A stretch of 64,000 bases of DNA from Thermoplasmata archaeon (GCA_029864565.1 JAOTTD010000006.1:1-64000), one strand, 5' to 3'. Positions 25,248 to 33,276 are shown, numbered from the stretch's first letter. The notes: generated from the letters alone by a model not told the origin. Numbers and translations: made by a program.

Positions 25248-26027
25248 TCACAACCGTAGTTGCAGAAGCTGTATCTCGGATCTCGGGAGCTGCTCGGATG
25301 CTAAGATTCCGCAGCCGACGAATCCCTTTTCCAAGAACCACTTCGACGGGCCGTTCGGGAAGGTGAGTTCGTCGGACGATGCTACGGAGAGGGTATCGTA
25401 CCCACTCTCTCGAAGATGCTCCACCAGCGCATTGAGAGGATGCGTCCGATAGTCGTGCTCGTCGTCAGAAGCGAACGAACATGTAAGAAATGCGTTCTTA
25501 TCCCTCTTGTTTGGGATGGGATATGGCACCTTCGTGGATGGGAGATATTCAGCTCCGCCTACGCATCCACCATCGACCATGTGCAGAAAGCCCAGATGGT
25601 CTGCGTTGATGTCCTCCAGCATCTCTTTCACCCATTCGGCCTTCCCGCGACATATGCCCGTGTCGCATGATCTCAAACACGGCTCGCAGGTAGACAACAC
25701 GCTGTCTGGCGTGATCGGAACGAGATCGCCCTTCACGACTTTGCCGCCAATATTTGCTCTGCTCTGTCTGGGTGCGAAGTCCTCGTCGTAGAGCATCGCC
25801 AGGACCTCCTCGTTGGAGAATGGCCCCTGCCATCTGTATCTATCGTTGACGATCAACATTGTTGGCGAGAATATGGCATACTCTTCACATGCACTATCGT
25901 CGACGGAGACGTCGTGCAGATGAAGGGTCACCGACTCCTTCCATGCAATCGTCTTGATCCGCGCCAGGAGGTAGACATTGTGCAGGCACTGATAGCCGAA
26001 GTAGAAGAACCTGAAACTGCGGGGCAT
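25248..26027 (-). CDS. Thioredoxin-like plus GNAT-like two-domain protein (YoaP-like)
   Basis: 259 residues from the ATG at 26027; a TTG at 26048 is also in frame. Residues about 5-85 look like a thioredoxin fold (FRFFYFGYQCLHNVYLLAR then PTMLIVNDRYRWQGPFSNEEVLAML), but the active site has a single Cys instead of CxxC. A cysteine-rich linker follows (TCEPCLRSCDTGIC). The C-terminal part, with LNALVEHLRESGYDTLSVASS and FLEKGFVGCG, resembles an acetyltransferase end as in YoaP proteins. Enzyme activity is unproven. A TATA element at 26088-26098 precedes it and it is followed by the S9 peptidase gene. Confidence 0.5.
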   Translation of the reverse strand: MPRSFRFFYFGYQCLHNVYLLARIKTIAWKESVTLHLHDVSVDDSACEEYAIFSPTMLIVNDRYRWQGPFSNEEVLAMLYDEDFAPRQSRANIGGKVVKGDLVPITPDSVLSTCEPCLRSCDTGICRGKAEWVKEMLEDINADHLGFLHMVDGGCVGGAEYLPSTKVPYPIPNKRDKNAFLTCSFASDDEHDYRTHPLNALVEHLRESGYDTLSVASSDELTFPNGPSKWFLEKGFVGCGILASEQLPRSEIQLLQLRL

Positions 26028-26087
26028 ATCTCTCGGAAGGAAAGCCAATCGAACGCGCTTATGGTTTTCGCCATTCTCGTTTGGGAC

Positions 26088-26098
26088 AAGTATTAATT
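26088..26098. promoter_or_regulatory. Shared TATA-like element between divergent genes
   Basis: AAGTATTAATT is AT-rich and can be read as a TATA box in both directions. It lies about 60 bases before the minus-strand ATG at 26027 and about 40 bases before the plus-strand TTG at 26137. Confidence 0.4.
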
Positions 26099-26136
26099 CG
26101 CTTCAATCAATCTGGACCTCGGAGGAGGTGAGCTGT

Positions 26137-26256
26137 TTGGTCAAAGGTATGCTCGGCAAGACCTATCATTGCGACATCTGCGGTCAAGAGGTTAACGTGA
26201 CCGAGGAAGGTGTCGGAGTTCTCGTGTGCTGCAACAAGCCAATGAGGGTGCTGTGA
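26137..26256 (+). CDS. Desulforedoxin-like small metal-binding protein
   Basis: A 39-residue gene starting at TTG 26137, chosen because a very strong GGAGGAGGTG at 26121-26130 is 6 bases upstream; an in-frame ATG at 26149 is the alternative. The protein reads YHCDICGQEVNVTEEGVGV then LVCCNKPM. That is the Cys-X2-Cys ... Cys-Cys metal site of desulforedoxin and of the N-terminal domain of desulfoferrodoxin, which binds one iron (or zinc) with four cysteines. It would be a small electron carrier or metal-binding protein. The gene stands alone next to a tRNA and near other thiol-redox genes. Confidence 0.8.
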   Translation: MVKGMLGKTYHCDICGQEVNVTEEGVGVLVCCNKPMRVL

Positions 26257-26294
26257 ACAGATTGTGCGACGCGCCCTATTCCGATCAGAAGGAG

Positions 26295-26391
26295 TGGGCC
26301 CGATCGGATTCGAACCGATGACCAATTGGTCACTCAGGGGCGAGATCACCCCATATGAGCCAATCGCTCCGCCGGACTAAGCTACGGGCCC
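26295..26391 (-). tRNA. tRNA with CAU anticodon and a 23-base BHB intron (elongator Met, or Ile2)
   Basis: Read on the minus strand, the acceptor stem is GGGCCCG/CGGGCCC with discriminator A at 26295. The T arm is ATCGG-TTCGAAT-CCGAT and the anticodon stem is ATTGG/CCAAT. The loop is interrupted: CTCATA, then an intron at 26331-26353, then A, giving a 7-base loop CTCATAA with anticodon CAU. The intron sits between positions 37 and 38. The G1:C72 pair and the absence of three G:C pairs in the anticodon stem exclude initiator tRNA. Elongator Met and lysidine/agmatidine-type Ile2 cannot be told apart with certainty. Confidence 0.88.
26331..26353 (-). other. tRNA intron with bulge-helix-bulge splice motif
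   Basis: The pre-tRNA folds with the central helix CUCA:UGAG (4 base pairs) flanked by 3-base bulges UAU and UGA. Beyond that is an intron hairpin, GGGGUG-AUCU-CGCCCC. This is the canonical BHB motif cut by archaeal tRNA endonuclease. Confidence 0.85.
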
Positions 26392-26471
26392 GTGTGAAAT
26401 CTCCTAAACACCCGAGGTCTTATTAGGGTTTCTGTTTCTCTCGCAGGATCGAGGTCTGGACCAGCGGACTC

Positions 26472-27029
26472 TCAGTATCTGTAGGTTCTAGACTTCCCCT
26501 TCTCCAATTCCACGCCGAGCCCGAGGGAGATTCGGTTGGACAGGTTGAAATACGCTGCAATGAGGTTAGCCCTCAATATCTCCTTATCCGTGAGACCTGC
26601 ATCCCGCAGGTCGTTTATGTCTTCCTCGGTGATGTCCTTCGGGTCGAGTGTGAGCTTCGCGGAGTATGCCAGTAGCGCTTTGTTCCTCGGTGTCTCGTGC
26701 TTCGACAGATATTCCTCGAGGAGCTGTCTGAGCGCCTCGGGGTCGTTCCCTACGAATTCCAGGGCTTCGGAGTGGTGCACCACACCATAGGCGCATTTGT
26801 TCGCTGCGGAGACAACTACCGCAATCATCTCGCGCTCGCCTCTCGACAGAGGGCCGGCCCCCATCATCAGGTGTTCGTATATGTCGACCTGTCGGTCTAG
26901 GACATCGGGCTCCATGCCCTCCGCCACGAAGACATTGGCAATGTGTCCGCGCTCTCTGTCGATCCGCTCAAAGACTTCCTTTGTCCTGCCAGTTGCCGTT
27001 TCCGGGTCTGTTGTTTTTATCCAGGTCAT
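26472..27029 (-). CDS. AhpD/carboxymuconolactone decarboxylase-like protein with incomplete redox motif
   Basis: 185 residues from the ATG at 27029, preceded by GAGGCAGAG; an in-frame TTG lies at 27044. The fold and motif order (PLSRGEREMIAVVVSAANKC, then HHSEAL) identify the peroxidase-related AhpD-like family. The usual active site is CxYC followed by HH. Here it is KCAYGVVHH, so the second, usually reactive, cysteine is glycine. The peroxidase reaction would therefore need another thiol, or the protein has a different role. It stands alone between two tRNA genes. Confidence 0.82.
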   Translation of the reverse strand: MTWIKTTDPETATGRTKEVFERIDRERGHIANVFVAEGMEPDVLDRQVDIYEHLMMGAGPLSRGEREMIAVVVSAANKCAYGVVHHSEALEFVGNDPEALRQLLEEYLSKHETPRNKALLAYSAKLTLDPKDITEEDINDLRDAGLTDKEILRANLIAAYFNLSNRISLGLGVELEKGKSRTYRY

Positions 27030-27226
27030 CTTGCTCTGCCTCAAACGACGTTGGGTCAGATGGTACAGAAGTGCGCAGGCTAAAAGCCTTGTCGTTCGAC
27101 ATTCAGCGAGCCGCTCCGACTGTGAGCGTGACCGGAGCGCTCAATACTCGAACACGCTCAGTATTCCGAGAATGCCTTCCGTCACTCGAACCGCCCCAAC
27201 CATGAGCGGGTCGATTTGAGAATGAT

Positions 27227-27302
27227 TGGCGCCGTCGAACGGGTTCGAACCGTTGACCTTCCGCTTAACAGGCGGACGCTCTACCGACTGAGCTACGACG
27301 GC
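27227..27302 (-). tRNA. tRNA-Asn (GTT) with encoded CCA
   Basis: On the minus strand the acceptor is GCCGTCG/CGACGGC, and the D arm has AGCTCAGTCGGTAGAGC. The anticodon stem is TCCGC/GCGGA with loop CTGTTAA (anticodon GTT). The T arm contains GGTTCGAACCC, the discriminator is G at 27230, and CCA is encoded at 27227-27229. There is no intron. Confidence 0.96.
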
Positions 27303-27395
27303 ATAGGGGTGCGAGCCGCAGTTAATCTGAGGTGGATAATAAGCCTTTTGCAGGTCCCTTCGCACTTCTGGCCAGAACTATGGTGGCGGGGGCGT

Positions 27396-27713
27396 CTACT
27401 CCAGCGACCCCCGCAGCTCGTTGACAGTATTGCTCATGCTCTCAAGCGTTTCCTTCAGGCCGTCCAGGAACTCCTGTATCTTCTCCGTGGTCACGGCACC
27501 ATCTGGCGACGGCTCGATCAGTTCCTCCTGTTCCAGTATTCTCAGGGAATACCGAACCTTGTGCTGAGGGTACTGCAACATCTCGGAGAGTCTTATGATG
27601 CCGATGGGCTCGTTGTCCATGATTGCCTTGAGCATCTCGACGTGTCTCTGCAGAAGCTCCATCTCAGCTTCTATCTTGCTCGTGAGAATCGATCTGCCTA
27701 TCTTCGCTGTCAT
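27396..27713 (-). CDS. Small winged-helix transcriptional regulator
   Basis: 105 residues. The middle, ELLQRHVEMLKAIMDNEPIGIIRLSEMLQYPQHKVRYSLRILEQEELI, is a textbook winged helix-turn-helix: a helix, a turn, a recognition helix (QHKVRYSLRIL) and a wing (EPSPDGAVTT). The flanking helices probably dimerise. It resembles archaeal predicted regulators with one DNA-binding domain and no sensor. The target is unknown. The ABC transporter genes that start 150 bases away on the other strand are candidates. Confidence 0.75.
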   Translation of the reverse strand: MTAKIGRSILTSKIEAEMELLQRHVEMLKAIMDNEPIGIIRLSEMLQYPQHKVRYSLRILEQEELIEPSPDGAVTTEKIQEFLDGLKETLESMSNTVNELRGSLE

Positions 27714-27831
27714 CTCTGATTCCTTCTTGTGATCTCGGCTATGGTCCGTCAGGTCGTGCTACTTGATAGCACTCGGTCCTATATAACCCGAAAGGCCGAA
27801 CCAACTCGCTGGTAGCCTCTCGACCAGACAA

Positions 27832-27842
27832 GCTTAAAATAA
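27832..27842 (+). promoter_or_regulatory. TATA box of the ABC exporter operon
   Basis: GCTTAAAATAA lies about 30 bases before the ATG at 27867, fitting a leaderless transcript. This supports 27867 over the in-frame GTG at 27855. Confidence 0.55.
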
Positions 27843-27866
27843 CATCTCGGGATAGTGTCTCTCCTA

Positions 27867-28598
27867 ATGCCCGTCATTGAAGCGAAGGACATCATCAAGG
27901 ATTTTGGGGCGATTAGGGCGCTTGACGACGTGTCGCTCGAAGTGCGTGAAGGAGACTTCTTCGGGTTCTTCGGGCCGAACGGCGCAGGAAAGACCACTCT
28001 TCTGAGGATCCTGACCGGGCAGCTGCAGCCGTCATCGGGCTCCGTCCGGGTCATGGGTACTGACGCCGTTGAGGACCCCATCGGCGTAAAGGAACTCGTT
28101 GGTATCGTCCCTGAGGTTGAGAGCCCGCCGACGTACCTGACTGGATATGAGTATCTGTATTTCGTCGGCAAGGTGAGGAAGCTGGAGAACCTGGAGAACA
28201 GGATCGATAAATGGCTCAAGTTCTTCGATCTCGAGAGCAAGAAGGGAGTCATATGCAAGGACCTGTCGAAGGGGATGAGGCAGAAATTGATGATAGCATC
28301 CGCCTTTATACATGACCCTCAGCTGGTATTCCTGGACGAGCCTTTCATCAATCTCGACCCGATATACCAGAAGATCCTTAGAGAGTTCCTACAGGACTAC
28401 GTTTCTAACGGGGGCACTGTGTTCATGTGCTCCCACATACTCGAGATATCCGAGAGGCTCTGTAACCGCCTCGCCATTGTCGATTCTGGCAGGGTCGTCG
28501 CCTCCGGCGACAAGAGCGCCCTCGTCAAGGATGGTGAGGGGCTCGAGGAGTTCTTCCTCAGGTCAATAGGGGGCGGTCGTAAACGAGAACGCTTCTGA
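27867..28598 (+). CDS. ABC transporter ATP-binding protein (ABC-2 exporter type)
   Basis: 243 residues from the ATG at 27867. It has Walker A FGPNGAGKTT, a signature-like segment that reads DLSKGMRQKL (LSGGQ-family replaced by LSKGM, common in this class), Walker B LVFLDEPF and the switch His in CSHILEI. The protein supplies energy to the membrane protein encoded next, 3 bases downstream. DRI/CcmA-like exporters of this type move drugs, lipids or bacteriocins; the substrate here cannot be read from sequence. Confidence 0.92.
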   Translation: MPVIEAKDIIKDFGAIRALDDVSLEVREGDFFGFFGPNGAGKTTLLRILTGQLQPSSGSVRVMGTDAVEDPIGVKELVGIVPEVESPPTYLTGYEYLYFVGKVRKLENLENRIDKWLKFFDLESKKGVICKDLSKGMRQKLMIASAFIHDPQLVFLDEPFINLDPIYQKILREFLQDYVSNGGTVFMCSHILEISERLCNRLAIVDSGRVVASGDKSALVKDGEGLEEFFLRSIGGGRKRERF

Positions 28599-28601
28599 GT
28601 A

Positions 28602-30052
28602 TGATGCTGAGGGAGGAGTTCAGAAGCCACGCTGCCTACTCGGGCAAGGAGCGTTTCCTGACCTTCCCCGTGTTCGTCTTCTTTCTCTCCACAATCGTAG
28701 GGCTGACACTCGAAAGGATATCTGAGACCGTCACCCTCGAGGAGCTGGCCACGTTCGCCCACTTGTCGGCGTTCATCTATGGGCTAAGCGTCGGAGCGTT
28801 CGGGCTGATGGGACGCCAGTACTTGGAGAGGCGATATGGGAGAAACAACTATCTCGTGACCCTGCCGTACTTGCTGCCGTTCTCGTTCCGGTCTGCCTTC
28901 TTGGGGATATTCCTGAGGGATGCGCTTTTCTATGTAGTCCTCCTTCTTGTCCCCGCCACTATCGGGCTCGTGGTGGTCATCCCGGTCATGGGCTTCTCGC
29001 TCGTCAGCATACTCCTGTTCTTCGTCGCTGTCCTGGCCACTTTCATGATGGGCTTGTCGTTGAGCTTCTTCGCGTCGGTGCTGTACATCCGAAGTTCTCT
29101 GCTGTTCCTCGGCCTCACCGGAGCTGTCGCCGGGGCATTCCTAATGCATCTCATCACGGGCGTGCCCTCTCTCGCCACTCTCATACCGCCGCTCGAGTTC
29201 CAGATGAACGTGAGGCCTTTCGGCGGGGATGCGTCCGCAGCGTTAGCGAGCATCGCGTTGGCAATAGCCGCGATCGTCGCGATGACATGCGCCGCCTGCG
29301 CCGCGGTCTCCGTTCACATAGAGACATCGAGCCAGATGCACCCAGTTAGGCTCCCTTCATACATCGCCCGCGTCCCAATCATAAAGGGACTGAGCCTTGT
29401 GCTCGTGTCAAAAGAGCTGGTCGACCTGCGCAGGAGTGGTACTGTGGCGAAGATGTTCTTCTCATTGGTGCTTCCGTTGCTATTTCTGTCGTTTGCAGCC
29501 TGGTTCATCAACAACGGCCTGGCGATCCCGGTCGGGTTCAACACCGTGTTCTATGCGGCGATGGTGGGATTCGTCGGCATACTGATGTACTCCTGGCTGA
29601 ACAACATCGACCTCTCCGAGTACTACTCGTTGATACCGGTCACGGTCCCACAACTAATCAGGGTGAGGGTCATCATCTTCCTGATGCTCACGCTGGGAAT
29701 CTCCGCGTTCTTCGTGGTCGGCATCTCAATCATAAACGGCGACACCGATCTGCTTTGGCTTGCTCTAATCGTCATGTTCGTGACGTCGTTATACATGGCG
29801 GCGCTGACCGCCTATCTCACAGGGCTCAAGACGAACACCTTTCTGTTCGACACCAGCGTACTAGCCAAGTTCAGCGTCATGTCGTTCCTGCCGGATGTCT
29901 GCCTGACGATCCTATCCTTCAGCCTTCTGTCTGATTGGCTCGCTGCATTGGTCGGAATCCTGATAGTGCTCTTCGTGATGCTGCTCACAACAATGATACT
30001 CTACCGAGGGATTGAGACTAAGTGGTCAGGGTTCAGTTTCGCGGCCGCTTGA
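28602..30052 (+). CDS. ABC-2 type membrane permease
   Basis: About 483 residues starting at or next to 28602 (ATGATG). About 12 hydrophobic segments are spread over the whole length, e.g. FLTFPVFVFFLSTIVGLTL and VLLLVPATIGLVVVIPVM. A charged cytoplasmic loop (LVSKELVDLRRSGTVAKMF) occurs near the middle. Twelve segments suggest a fusion of two six-helix halves, so one chain may form the whole membrane pore with two copies of the ATPase. The close spacing to the ATPase gene indicates an operon. Confidence 0.8.
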
Positions 30053-30092
30053 CGCGAGCGCGCGAGGTCATCGGATGTGACGTATTGAGGAG

Positions 30093-30677
30093 GTGCAGGA
30101 CACGGACCGGGGCATCGTGCTGAGAAGAATGGCGCACTCACTCATAGCGCTGGCGCCTCTGTACTATCTACTCCCGGTGGAGATGCCAGTCTCCCCCATC
30201 AGGAGGTGGCATCTCCTGATAGCGTTTTTCATCATCATCATGATCTTAGAGGCGGTGCGACTGCGGAGAGGCATCACATTCCTCGGCCTCCGCCCACACG
30301 AAGCCCACTCGATAGCCTCATTTGTCTGGGCCGCGGCGGGGATTACCTTCGCGCTTTGGCTCATGCCGATGGACATCGCCGTGCCCGTCCTAATCGGAAT
30401 GGGCCTCGTGGATCCGCTCGTGGGCGAGTTGAGGCGAACAGGCGCACGTCCGGCGGCCTCGATATCGGCGCCGCTGCTGGTGTATGCCTTGATATGTGTC
30501 GCAACGCTGCTTATGATGACGGAAAAAGACCTCGTTACGATTCTGGCAGTATCCTGTTTCGGCGCGTTCCTCGCAGTCGGAGCAGAGCGGCTCGATTTGC
30601 CCGTGATTGACGACGATTTCCTCATGATCGTCGTGCCCGGCAGTCTCATGAGCTTCATGTGGCTCTATGCACTGTAG
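30093..30677 (+). CDS. Polytopic membrane protein, possibly SEC59/DGK1-like lipid kinase
   Basis: 194 residues with six or seven hydrophobic segments. An early LRRMAHSLIAL and a later VLIGMGLVDPLVGELRR recall the RK..H and GxGDxxxxxxGRxxG marks of CTP-dependent dolichol/diacylglycerol/phytol kinases, but the match is loose. If so it would phosphorylate an isoprenoid alcohol in the membrane. The GTG at 30093 is directly against GAGGAG; the ATG at 30129 is another possible start. It follows the ABC permease by 40 bases on the same strand. Confidence 0.5.
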   Translation: MQDTDRGIVLRRMAHSLIALAPLYYLLPVEMPVSPIRRWHLLIAFFIIIMILEAVRLRRGITFLGLRPHEAHSIASFVWAAAGITFALWLMPMDIAVPVLIGMGLVDPLVGELRRTGARPAASISAPLLVYALICVATLLMMTEKDLVTILAVSCFGAFLAVGAERLDLPVIDDDFLMIVVPGSLMSFMWLYAL

Positions 30678-30696
30678 AGCACATCATCCGTGCGGT

Positions 30697-30996
30697 TTAC
30701 TGGTCGAGCAATTCGAGTTTGCCGTACTTCCCGGTGCTCACCTGGAGCTGGTTCTTGAAAGACGACACCCACCCGTTGGTGATCTTGATCTTCGCGTTGA
30801 CTTCGACTCTGTCTATGTCTTCGTTCCATAGGGTGAGGTTCACATTCTCGCCTTCCTCGTCCTGTCCAAGTGCGTCGCAGACCCTTCCGGAAGCGCCGCT
30901 CCATTTGGATTGGAATTCTCTCGGCTCGCTTTTCTCCACGATCGTCAGAACGATCTCCTCGATTTTCGACCGGTCCTTGAGGTCCTTGGCCAACAT
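30697..30996 (-). CDS. Small OB-fold nucleic-acid-binding protein (RPA/SSB-like)
   Basis: 99 residues from the ATG at 30996 (the frame is open further up but crosses the promoter at 31027-31040). The order is a beta strand (IEEIVLTIVEKSEPREF), a loop with SGASGRVCDALGQDEEGENVNLTLWNED, then VEVNAKIKITNGWV and a final KYGKLELL. This is the pattern of archaeal single-stranded-DNA-binding OB domains, where tryptophans stack on bases. There is only one OB fold and no zinc finger, unlike full RPA41. It may be a stand-alone SSB or an RPA-associated protein. Confidence 0.72.
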   Translation of the reverse strand: MLAKDLKDRSKIEEIVLTIVEKSEPREFQSKWSGASGRVCDALGQDEEGENVNLTLWNEDIDRVEVNAKIKITNGWVSSFKNQLQVSTGKYGKLELLDQ

Positions 30997-31026
30997 AGTT
31001 ATCGCCTGTGGTCGCCCCCAAGGAAC

Positions 31027-31040
31027 TCCTCTTACTAAAA
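31027..31040 (-). promoter_or_regulatory. TATA box of the OB-fold gene
   Basis: On the minus strand this is GCTTTTTAGTAAGA, about 35 bases before the ATG at 30996. Confidence 0.4.
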
Positions 31041-31145
31041 AGCCTTTCCCTCTCGCGGACGCCCGCGCGCAGTGTCGAAGAGCGACTCCAAACCCTGATT
31101 TTCGTACCGAGCCAGACCTTCGCACGATGATGATTTCCCCCCAAT

Positions 31146-31156
31146 TAGTCTTATAT
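31146..31156 (+). promoter_or_regulatory. TATA box of the ArsR-like regulator gene
   Basis: GTCTTATATTC lies about 30 bases before the ATG at 31182, fitting a leaderless transcript. Confidence 0.5.
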
Positions 31157-31181
31157 TCTCACACTCAGATAGGGGCCGTCT

Positions 31182-31679
31182 ATGACCAGGATTAAGGTTA
31201 TCACTGAGCCGGCTGAACTCGTTCCAATGTTTCGGGCGGTGGACACTAAAGTCAAACGTGAGGTCCTTAAACTGGTCACACTCGAGTGGCACACGGTGCG
31301 AGACATCGAGAAGCAATTCGGGTCCGAGGGAAAGGAGGCACTCTTGTTTTTCGAGAAGATGAAGTTGGTCGAAACGCGATGGCAGACATCCGTTGATCAA
31401 CAACCTGAGAAGGCGTATCACACGTATTACACATCCTTTCACATCAACGCCTCATGGCCTGTTTATGAGATCAGCGATGTCCTCGCAGCCGCCGTAATGC
31501 CTGAGAAGGACTTCTTGAAGGTGGAGAAGCAGACCTACGACCTCGTTGGCACATCTGGCAAGTTCGCCGGTGACGTGGCAGAGGTCCTCGGTGTGACGTT
31601 CACAATGTTGAAGAGCCTGGTCAAGAGGAGCACCAGGCTCGACTACCGTGGCCACAGAATCGAGCGCGTCAAGGATTGA
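31182..31679 (+). CDS. ArsR-like winged-helix regulator
   Basis: 165 residues. The N-terminal part (VKREVLKLVTLEWHTVRDIEKQFGSEGKEALLFFEKMKLV) is a winged helix. The middle (TYYTSFHINASWPVYEISDVLAAAVM) looks like a strand-rich dimerisation unit, and a second possible helix-turn-helix follows (DVAEVLGVTFTMLKSLVKR). It precedes trm56 by 7 bases, so it may be cotranscribed with it. The target and signal are unknown. Confidence 0.7.
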   Translation: MTRIKVITEPAELVPMFRAVDTKVKREVLKLVTLEWHTVRDIEKQFGSEGKEALLFFEKMKLVETRWQTSVDQQPEKAYHTYYTSFHINASWPVYEISDVLAAAVMPEKDFLKVEKQTYDLVGTSGKFAGDVAEVLGVTFTMLKSLVKRSTRLDYRGHRIERVKD

Positions 31680-31686
31680 GTGATGT

Positions 31687-32241
31687 GTGGGTGAGTTCCT
31701 TTTGATAGTCGTTCTGAGGCTCGGCCATCGCCCGTCGAGAGACAAACGGGTCACAACGCATGTGGCGCTTACCGCACGCGCCTTCGGCGCCCAAGAGGTC
31801 TGGGTGTCGACAAAGGACGCTGCCTTGGAGAAGACGGTCGAGTCGATAGTGACGCGGTTCGGAGGGGAATTCGCGATCAAGACCGGCATGAAGTGGCGGG
31901 AGGCCATCCGATCCTGGAAAGGGAAGGTCGTTCACCTGACGATGTATGGTGAACGCCTAGACGACGTGTTGCCGTCAATCGCGAAGGAGGACCTGCTCAT
32001 CGTCGTGGGGGCTGAGAAGGTTCCGCGGGAGGTCTATGAGCTCGCTGACGTAAACGTCTCAGTTGGGAACCAGCCGCATTCAGAGATTGCCGCCCTGGCC
32101 GTATTGATGGACCGAATTGCTGACGATGATACACTTTACATGAATCTGGATGGTCGATTGACCGTGTTGCCGAACCCCAGGGGGAAGACCGTAATTGACA
32201 ACACCAAAGAGAAAGGGCAAGGCCGTGCCCGACCACGATGA
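31687..32241 (+). CDS. trm56: tRNA (cytidine(56)-2'-O)-methyltransferase, SPOUT family
   Basis: 184 residues from GTG 31687. The beginning, VVLRLGHRPSRDKRVTTHVALTARAFGA, is the archaeal aTrm56 signature. The SAM-binding trefoil knot is represented by LLIVVGAEKVPREVYELADVNVSVGNQPHSEIAALAVLMDR. The enzyme methylates the ribose of C56 in the T loop of tRNAs and is essentially confined to archaea. It overlaps the start region of the HD-domain gene. The C-terminal 20 residues are basic. Confidence 0.93.
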   Translation: MGEFLLIVVLRLGHRPSRDKRVTTHVALTARAFGAQEVWVSTKDAALEKTVESIVTRFGGEFAIKTGMKWREAIRSWKGKVVHLTMYGERLDDVLPSIAKEDLLIVVGAEKVPREVYELADVNVSVGNQPHSEIAALAVLMDRIADDDTLYMNLDGRLTVLPNPRGKTVIDNTKEKGQGRARPR

Positions 32242-32737
32242 ATGCATCCGCATCCTTAGAGAATGCGGGTGTGACGAGGGCGTGATAGCGCATTGCGAAG
32301 CTGTCTGCCAGGCGGCTTTGAGCATCGGCCGCCGTTGCGGGGCAAGGCTGCCTCTCGTGGAGGCGGGTTCGCTCCTGCATGATTTGGGCAGATGCAGAAC
32401 GCATTCGATTCGTCACGCGGTCGAGGGAGCGGCCATCGCCAGGGAGCTCGGCCTCCCTGATGAGATAGCTCTCATCATCGAACGGCACGTAGGTGCTGGC
32501 ATCGCAGAGGCAGAAGCTGTTGCCCTTGGCCTGCCAACGAGGAATTACCTCCCTGAGACGTTGGAAGAGAAAGTCGTCGCCCACGCTGATAACCTCGTGG
32601 ACAACATAAACAGGGTCAGTGTCAATAAAGCGGTGGCTGATTTCGCCAGACAGGGGCTGAACGAAGCGGCCAAGAGGACCATCAACTTGCACGACGAGCT
32701 CTCAAGAATTGCCGGCGTCGATCTGGATGCACTGTGA
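32225..32737 (+). CDS. HD-domain phosphohydrolase (TIGR00295-like)
   Basis: 170 residues from GTG 32225, chosen because the protein then starts like its relatives (VPDHDECIRILRECGC); an in-frame TTG at 32195 exists. The metal ligands of the HD fold are H in VIAHCEAV, HD in LLHDLGR, H in HSIRHAVEG, H in IIERHVGAG and D in HADNLVD. It is probably a cytoplasmic hydrolase of a phosphorylated nucleotide, but the substrate is unknown. It overlaps the end of trm56 by 17 bases, which suggests a linked RNA-processing role. Confidence 0.82.
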   Translation: MPDHDECIRILRECGCDEGVIAHCEAVCQAALSIGRRCGARLPLVEAGSLLHDLGRCRTHSIRHAVEGAAIARELGLPDEIALIIERHVGAGIAEAEAVALGLPTRNYLPETLEEKVVAHADNLVDNINRVSVNKAVADFARQGLNEAAKRTINLHDELSRIAGVDLDAL

Positions 32738-32748
32738 TAGTATACTCA

Positions 32749-33276
32749 TCACTTTTCGTAGGAATCAGTCGGGCGGAATCGCTTGAATTCCCCTCTCTTG
32801 TGAGCCTGAGCAAGTGCAATGTATTCCTCCGCATTTGTCTTCGCGGCATCGGCAAGAGACGGATCGCCTTGCCTGATGACTTTGGCAGGAACCCCGACCA
32901 CGAGGCTGCCTTCAGGGACGACCATACCTTCCTTGACGAGCGCGTTAGCACCGATTATTGAACCGTTGCCTATTTGGGCGCCGTCCAGAACGGATGCGTT
33001 CATGCCAACAATCACGTAATCACCTATCCAGGCTGCGTGGACGATTGCACCGTGCCCAAGCGTAACGAACTTGCCGATGACCGTGGGTTTGCCCGGATTG
33101 CCGTGAATCTGGCAGTGCTCCTGGATGCTTGTCCCCTCACCGATCCTGACCTCAGACAGATCGGCCCTTATCACGGCGAACGGCCAAACGCTGCTATCCC
33201 GCTCGACGACGACGTCGCCGACCACTATCGCCTCAGGGGCAACGTAGCAGCTGGGATCCACTGATGGTTCGGTCAC
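32749..33276 (-). CDS. Gamma-class carbonic anhydrase-like hexapeptide-repeat protein
   Basis: 175 residues of left-handed beta-helix with I/V-G-x-x-x-x repeats (VVVGDVVVERDS..., IIGANALVKEGMVVPEGSLVVGVPAKVIR). The three zinc or iron histidines are present: H in QIHGN, and two in LGHGAIVH. It forms a trimer that hydrates CO2 or, in some members, has only structural roles. The C-terminus is a helix that ends KRFRPTDSYEK. The long acidic loop of methanogen Cam is absent, so it is the CamH/PaaY-like type. Confidence 0.88.
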   Translation of the reverse strand: MTEPSVDPSCYVAPEAIVVGDVVVERDSSVWPFAVIRADLSEVRIGEGTSIQEHCQIHGNPGKPTVIGKFVTLGHGAIVHAAWIGDYVIVGMNASVLDGAQIGNGSIIGANALVKEGMVVPEGSLVVGVPAKVIRQGDPSLADAAKTNAEEYIALAQAHKRGEFKRFRPTDSYEK

